DNA of 64,000 bases from Skeletonema tropicum (taxonomy: Eukaryota; Bacillariophyta; Thalassiosirophyceae; Thalassiosirales; Thalassiosiraceae): the NCBI GenBank assembly GCA_037178625.1, contig CM074138.1, forward strand, positions 1,178,001-1,242,000, written 5' to 3'. Positions 59,457 through 64,000 of this stretch are shown piece by piece (position 1 is the stretch's first letter; the number at the start of each line of letters is the position of its first letter). A program made the translations under genes and the position numbers. The notes under the pieces were generated by a model. It was not told where the DNA came from and made no database searches. It saw nothing but the letters and a program-made list of their open reading frames with translations.

Positions 59457-62400
59457 ACTTGTGTGAACCAAAAACGAGCTGTCAAGACTGGAAAACCCAT
59501 GGCAAGCCATCCGGATAAAAAACCAGTCTAACAGATAGAAACCAAAACCCAACTTGGGAAAAAAAGACCTCCAGGCAATGTCAATTTCGATCGAATCAAG
59601 GACGTAAGTTCTTTTGTGATATTAGAGCAACCAAATGTACTTTCCTTGACATCGGTTGTGTGTGCATAGGATTTGGCCAAGACGTCGTTGTTCAACGTTC
59701 AGTTTCCATTTCCAATTCGAATAATTTCTCTATACACACCCCCTGTACTCCTCAATACTATGGGGTCTTTATCAATTGTTGTAGCGCTCACTAGCACTAG
59801 ACTAAACTAACTGAGGCTCGTTTTTGTATCGTACAGTTCCTTTCGTGTCAACTTCAGTCGCTTGAAGAAGAGACCTCCGTTGGAGTCTCTGCTCTCGGCA
59901 GATTTAAGACTTTAAAAACGGCTGGATCAAAGCCTACGAACCAAATCAGTATTTGGGATCGCGACGCTTCGAAGTTCTTTCAAGCGTTTGGAACTATCCA
60001 CCAATTTCTTTCGGCAGCGGCCATCCTGGCGACCAGAGTATAACAAGTGTCTATCTTGGACAACGCTTTACTGGCTTCGCAAGGCTGCGTTAAACGGTGT
60101 GGTACGAAGAGACCAGATTGTCTTCCGGCTGCATTCGGATTTGACGATCGGGCTGCATCAACAGGTTCACAAGTGACTCTGTTTTTGCGGCAGTAGTACT
60201 GCGGTGGGTGCATAGTAACAAGTACACATTGCACTCCGTCCAGAGAGGCCTGTACCATCTCTGTATTCTTGAATATCGTGACTTACGTATTGGAAAGGTA
60301 TCCATGGCTTCCTTGACAGATTGCGCATTCTCACATCTGCATAAAACGATTTAATCAAGTCTTGAAGAACAGGTAGGGAGTCCGCTTCAACTTCACTTGA
60401 AGTGTGAGAAGAGGAGTCACTCTATCTCGCGGATTCACCAACATCCCGTTCGAATCTTTGGTAGTGGGAAAGTCAACCACTTTGAACGAGCCGTGGAAGG
60501 TCGATCATAGTTTCACACATAATAATGGCAATTTGAATGTTGCAAAGGGGTAAGCGCATCCTGAGCTCCCTCCTCAGCCTTCTTTGGCACCTCTACCTCA
60601 ATCGAATCTAATATCAGATCAGACGATAGGGCAACAACAACTGCATGCACAACTGCATAACTTCCTGATAAAATAAGCGTACTTGCATCAGTACCTGTCA
60701 GAACCTCGTTGACGTAAAGTGCGTTCTTACGATCCATCGGCCTAAGGCACAAAACGGTCGTGATATACCAGATCCCCTAAGCAAGGTCTTGGATCTTGGA
60801 TTGAAGAGCTGCCGGAATCACCACAGAGGTATCTCCTTTTGCATCGTTGCATAGGCTCTGCATACATCATCTCTGTCGAAGATCATTAGAATATTTCTCG
60901 ATCCCATTAGAATGTTGCGGCAGGTCCAGGAACATACGTAGCTAGCTTTGCTTCATCAACGTTTATATCAGAACACTATCTTCTACTTCCATGTCGTGTG
61001 TGACTATGCGCAGTCACAAGAGCTTACCATTTGTCTTCGTCATCTTTAGATCAGCCACTCAAAGAGCTGCTGTCTTCCCAAGTCTGCATTATAACAGCGC
61101 ACTCCAATGAGCTGCTGTCGGTACCTCTTCCTTTGTAGGTGTGGCATGTGTCGTGAAGGATGACGCTGTCAAACGCTGGTAATGTATGTACTACTTTCCT
61201 TTACGCTGAAGCATCACACCCTCGACCACTGAGGATCTCAACTGAGGCAGCGCAGCCTCGCTAGCACTAGCCCCGTCGCAGTCGTAATATCTTCCCCTTG
61301 CAATTAGTTTGAGGTTGATTTGATAAATATGAGTAGAGATTGTCTCCCGGAGGGTATGGCGGCCCTCGCCCTGTCTTTAGACCGGAAGAACTCCAGGCAC
61401 AAATGCCGAGAGGAGGTGATAGCACATTACTCACCCGCACTCCGACACGCGCCCTTGAACTTCTTTTCGAAGTTCAAGCTTCATCACTTCATCTCCTGTT
61501 GTGCACCACGACAGATGCCAGTCGATGAGTGTCTTCAAGAATCGATACTCCCCCAAGCCTTGCGCTTGAATGAAGTAAGCTCAGCCAAAATGCCGATCAA
61601 CTCTGAATTTGGAAACGCCTTAGACATGCATCTAGTCGCTGGCGATTGATCATGGGAACGCTTCCTTGTTTGGTCAGCATCCCTCCTCCCCGTACCATAT
61701 TGACCGAATTTCGAGGAGGCCCCACATTTGCCACTAAAAGCAGCGGAGCAGATCTATTGGTAGTCTTGGTACAACACACAAGAACTAAGATGGCAACCAC
61801 CATCGTCGAAAGAACAATTTCCAGACGGTGTATCCAAGTGTTAGTCCTTCCTGGGCATGGTAAGTGTCTTTTGCAGCATTTACTTGGAAGCCTCGAGAAC
61901 TGCCTTGAGCACGCTTCTCTCTTATTTGATCATTATTACCTGCGTTGTGTACACCACACAACAGGTCGTTCCGATAGATTTAAACACTTTCTCATCATGT
62001 ATTACAACATTTCAGTAGAAGATGTCCGGGTGCAAGTGTAGCTCCCTCGATGGCCTGCTCTGTACTGAACCCTCCATGACGCAGGCTTGGCGAGCTCTGT
62101 CCCATCTGAGTATCCAATAATCAGGTCACCGAACTATGAACGAAATTTACCATCAGCCGATGAATGTCTCACGTGCATTGGAAGAAGGTGAACCTCCCGA
62201 AACACGGTGAGCAGTCGGCTACGGATCTCAGCCACTCTCGGACTGTAGGACGAGCATTGAGCAAGCAGCCAGCTTTCTCGCAAGTCCTCCACTAGTTGTC
62301 TTCAACAACAGCGGTTTAGAAGGACGATGTCTTGTAGTTATCATCTCGTTGTGCTGGTATGCGCCTGTTTGCGACCCTGCCTTGATTTCCGCATGTGCTT

Positions 62401-64000
62401 TTCCACTTGCTCGAGCAATCCTTGAACGTCCTCTCCTTCACGTGAGAAGTACATCCAGCAAGGATAGTTAAGTCGGATGCATCGAGTTGTGTGCAGGTTC
62501 CTTTTGAACACCGTAGGTAATCTGCAGCAGCATGGTTCCAACCACAATCATATTCGCCGACGCGAGATTGCGTTGTGAAAGTAGTCTTCCTTTTCTAGGC
62601 ATGACCACCGTATTAGTATTGATAGAGTAGTCTCTCCTACGAGACCCACCACTCCAGATAATGTTTGAATTTGAGCTTGCGCAAGAGATTCCTTTCGACT
62701 GTCGCGTGTAAACAAGACAGAGAATCAAGGTACGAGATTCGGGACTCGGGACACTTGCCATGGACACAAAGTACCAAGGAAGTCCCCTTCCCTTCAGACT
62801 AACATCTGAATTGCTCATTAGTATTTTGGAAGATCTCTTTGGTGGAAGAAACGGCACACCAAAGGATATAATCCGATATTTAGGAGAAGCAGAGTAGACA
62901 ATCGTTACTCCCCCATGACCTTGTCTTCTGAAATATGTTAGGCATGATTGCCACGTTGGCCAACCACATTTAGAGAACATGGACAATCCATGGCTGCCAC
63001 AGCGGCACAGACCATTTTGGTTTGGTAATTCCAGTTCAGATTGCTCTTGAATTGTTTCTCTCATTCCTCCTCCTCCCACAATGCAAGCAAGAGGCTGGTC
63101 ATCCTAGATGCACCAGTGAATAAGGATGAATTTACGCTAAATAGTTCGTCGCTGGATAGAAATGACTTGAACAGTACGCTGTGCGTAACTGAATAGACAT
63201 GACCTTTCTTTGAACAGCACGCTGTGCGCAACTGAATAGACTTGATCTTTCTTTAACCAGGACGTCGATGCACATGTTGAATCAACAGGGACAAATAAAG
63301 GGACAAATAAACACAGCAATATGATTTTTATTAATTAGGGTAGGTGGTTCAATTGCACGTTCGACTTCGCCCAGTGGGGTATAATCGTCTCGTCATCCTG
63401 AGGTACTCGCTTGAGCAAGGCGTAGACTACCTCGGCAACACTGTGTAATAACCAACAATCCATCAAGGCTAAGCGGCTGCGACAATCACAATCTGTACAG
63501 AATGCGTCGACAAACATGCTCTCAATAGCTCCAGCTACATGCACTATCATGCTGTAAAGAACAAAACTCTCCACACCTTCTCAGAGGTCGACACGAGAGT
63601 GCGTATTTTTCCAATTGCAACCAGCGTCTTATAAGGAATAAATACTTCTAAGTCTGCTAACTATATCCGCAAACTCTGTTGTTGTGAGGGTATCATCTCG
63701 CCTAACAGCAGATGACTCTCGATATGTGAGGGTTGGATGAGAGAACACTTCTCCCCCCACACGTAATTCTAATCGTAGTCCATCGCTCAACAGCTGATGT
63801 CCTTTGGATTTAGATGACCGTAGTCTTTTTATTGGAATGAAATTCCTTATTGTGATGAGCTGTGCCACGGTGCATTCTCGCCATGGGCACTTCCTCTACA
63901 TGAGGAGAATCGAAATTCTTTTCTCACCTCCGATGCACTTCTGTCAACGTCGAAACACACTTCTATCGCACGCCGTCACATCTCCATGGTAGCACGAAAC
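59457..64000. other. 4.5 kb without confident gene: decayed retroelement and/or repeat DNA
   Basis: Only short frames on both strands, the longest at 62468-63079 (minus, 203 codons) and 61646-62041 (plus). None shows protease, integrase, reverse transcriptase or RNase H motifs that I can identify. On the minus strand 63868-63335 forms one frame interrupted by two stops (LSDGLRLELRVGGEVF ... VDAFCTDCDCRSR), which looks like decayed coding sequence. There is a roughly 45-bp tandem duplication at about 63164-63255 (two copies around ACGCTGTGCG) and a doubled GGGACAAATAAA at 63288-63310. A good intron-like pair, GTAAGT at 59604 and TACAG at 59836 with a CTAAC branch-like word, precedes a 68-codon open frame ending at 60043. 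Confidence 0.45.

Noticed and set aside
60447..60462. GTTCGAATC, resembling a tRNA B box
   Set aside because: The flanking bases cannot form a T-stem and no acceptor stem or A box is found at the right distance.
63985..64000. CA|TGGTAGCACGAAAC at the window edge, resembling an LTR end followed by a tRNA-primed binding site, with TGTTGAATCAACA at 63275 as possible LTR start
   Set aside because: Only the first eight bases match an initiator-tRNA site, the sequence is cut off, and the 63.3-63.9 kb segment looks like decayed coding DNA on the minus strand, not LTR.
1..64000. CRISPR arrays, rRNA genes, bacterial-type operons
   Set aside because: None seen; gene structure and spacing are eukaryotic, and the only tandem array is the 184-bp satellite.

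Overview
The window looks like nuclear DNA of a diatom, most likely a centric one. The coding regions carry short GT-AG introns (about 50-200 bp, mostly with GTAAGT or GTGAGT donors), and intergenic distances are small. Several protein families are ones I associate with diatoms: 'SYPGW' repeat RING proteins, 'EGC..HGA' zinc-finger repeats, WTC..C / CGKC fingers and an HSF-type factor. There is also a homologue of the dynein-arm assembly factor DNAAF1, which fits a lineage that still makes flagellated cells, as centric diatom sperm do. The species is not determined from sequence alone.

Layout. 0-3.4 kb: a tandem pair of RING proteins. 4-11.6 kb: a CBP80-like cap-binding protein, a family-16 methyltransferase, a three-exon HSF (minus strand) and two small unrecognised genes. 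11.6-15.6 kb: a gene-poor stretch with small inverted repeats, then the serine palmitoyltransferase subunit LCB1. 15.96-20.7 kb: a pogo/Tigger-like DNA transposon of about 2.05 kb whose protein keeps only a transposase tail, followed by about 2.4 kb of satellite DNA with an exact 184-bp monomer and higher-order organisation. 20.9-34.2 kb: a secreted protein, gamma-glutamyltransferase (two exons), a multi-pass membrane protein, DNAAF1, a cysteine-rich zinc-finger locus with a frame jump, and a SET protein. 34.6-44.3 kb: an acidic protein, a possible DUF6604 protein, NUB1, and the tRNA-modification GTPase MnmE read in three successive frames. 44.9-49.3 kb: a 202-bp MITE-like element, then a seven-exon class C GPCR-like receptor with two tandem periplasmic-binding-type domains. 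49.8-57.9 kb: COG2 (two exons) divergent from Rab1 (two exons), then two membrane-protein genes, the second lying between about 0.5-kb inverted arms. 58.9-64 kb: no confident gene; a minus-strand LTR with a polypurine tract marks one end of a decayed retroelement.

How genes relate. Most genes are single housekeeping units, often in divergent or convergent pairs, not pathways. The clearest functional neighbourhood is COG2/Rab1, two ER-Golgi trafficking proteins sharing a 0.4-kb divergent intergenic region. LCB1 (sphingolipids), GGT (glutathione), CBP80 (RNA), NUB1 (NEDD8/ubiquitin) and MnmE (organellar tRNA) stand alone. Exon joins below were made by hand from GT/AG sites plus frame and homology; family names rest on motif recognition, with no database search.
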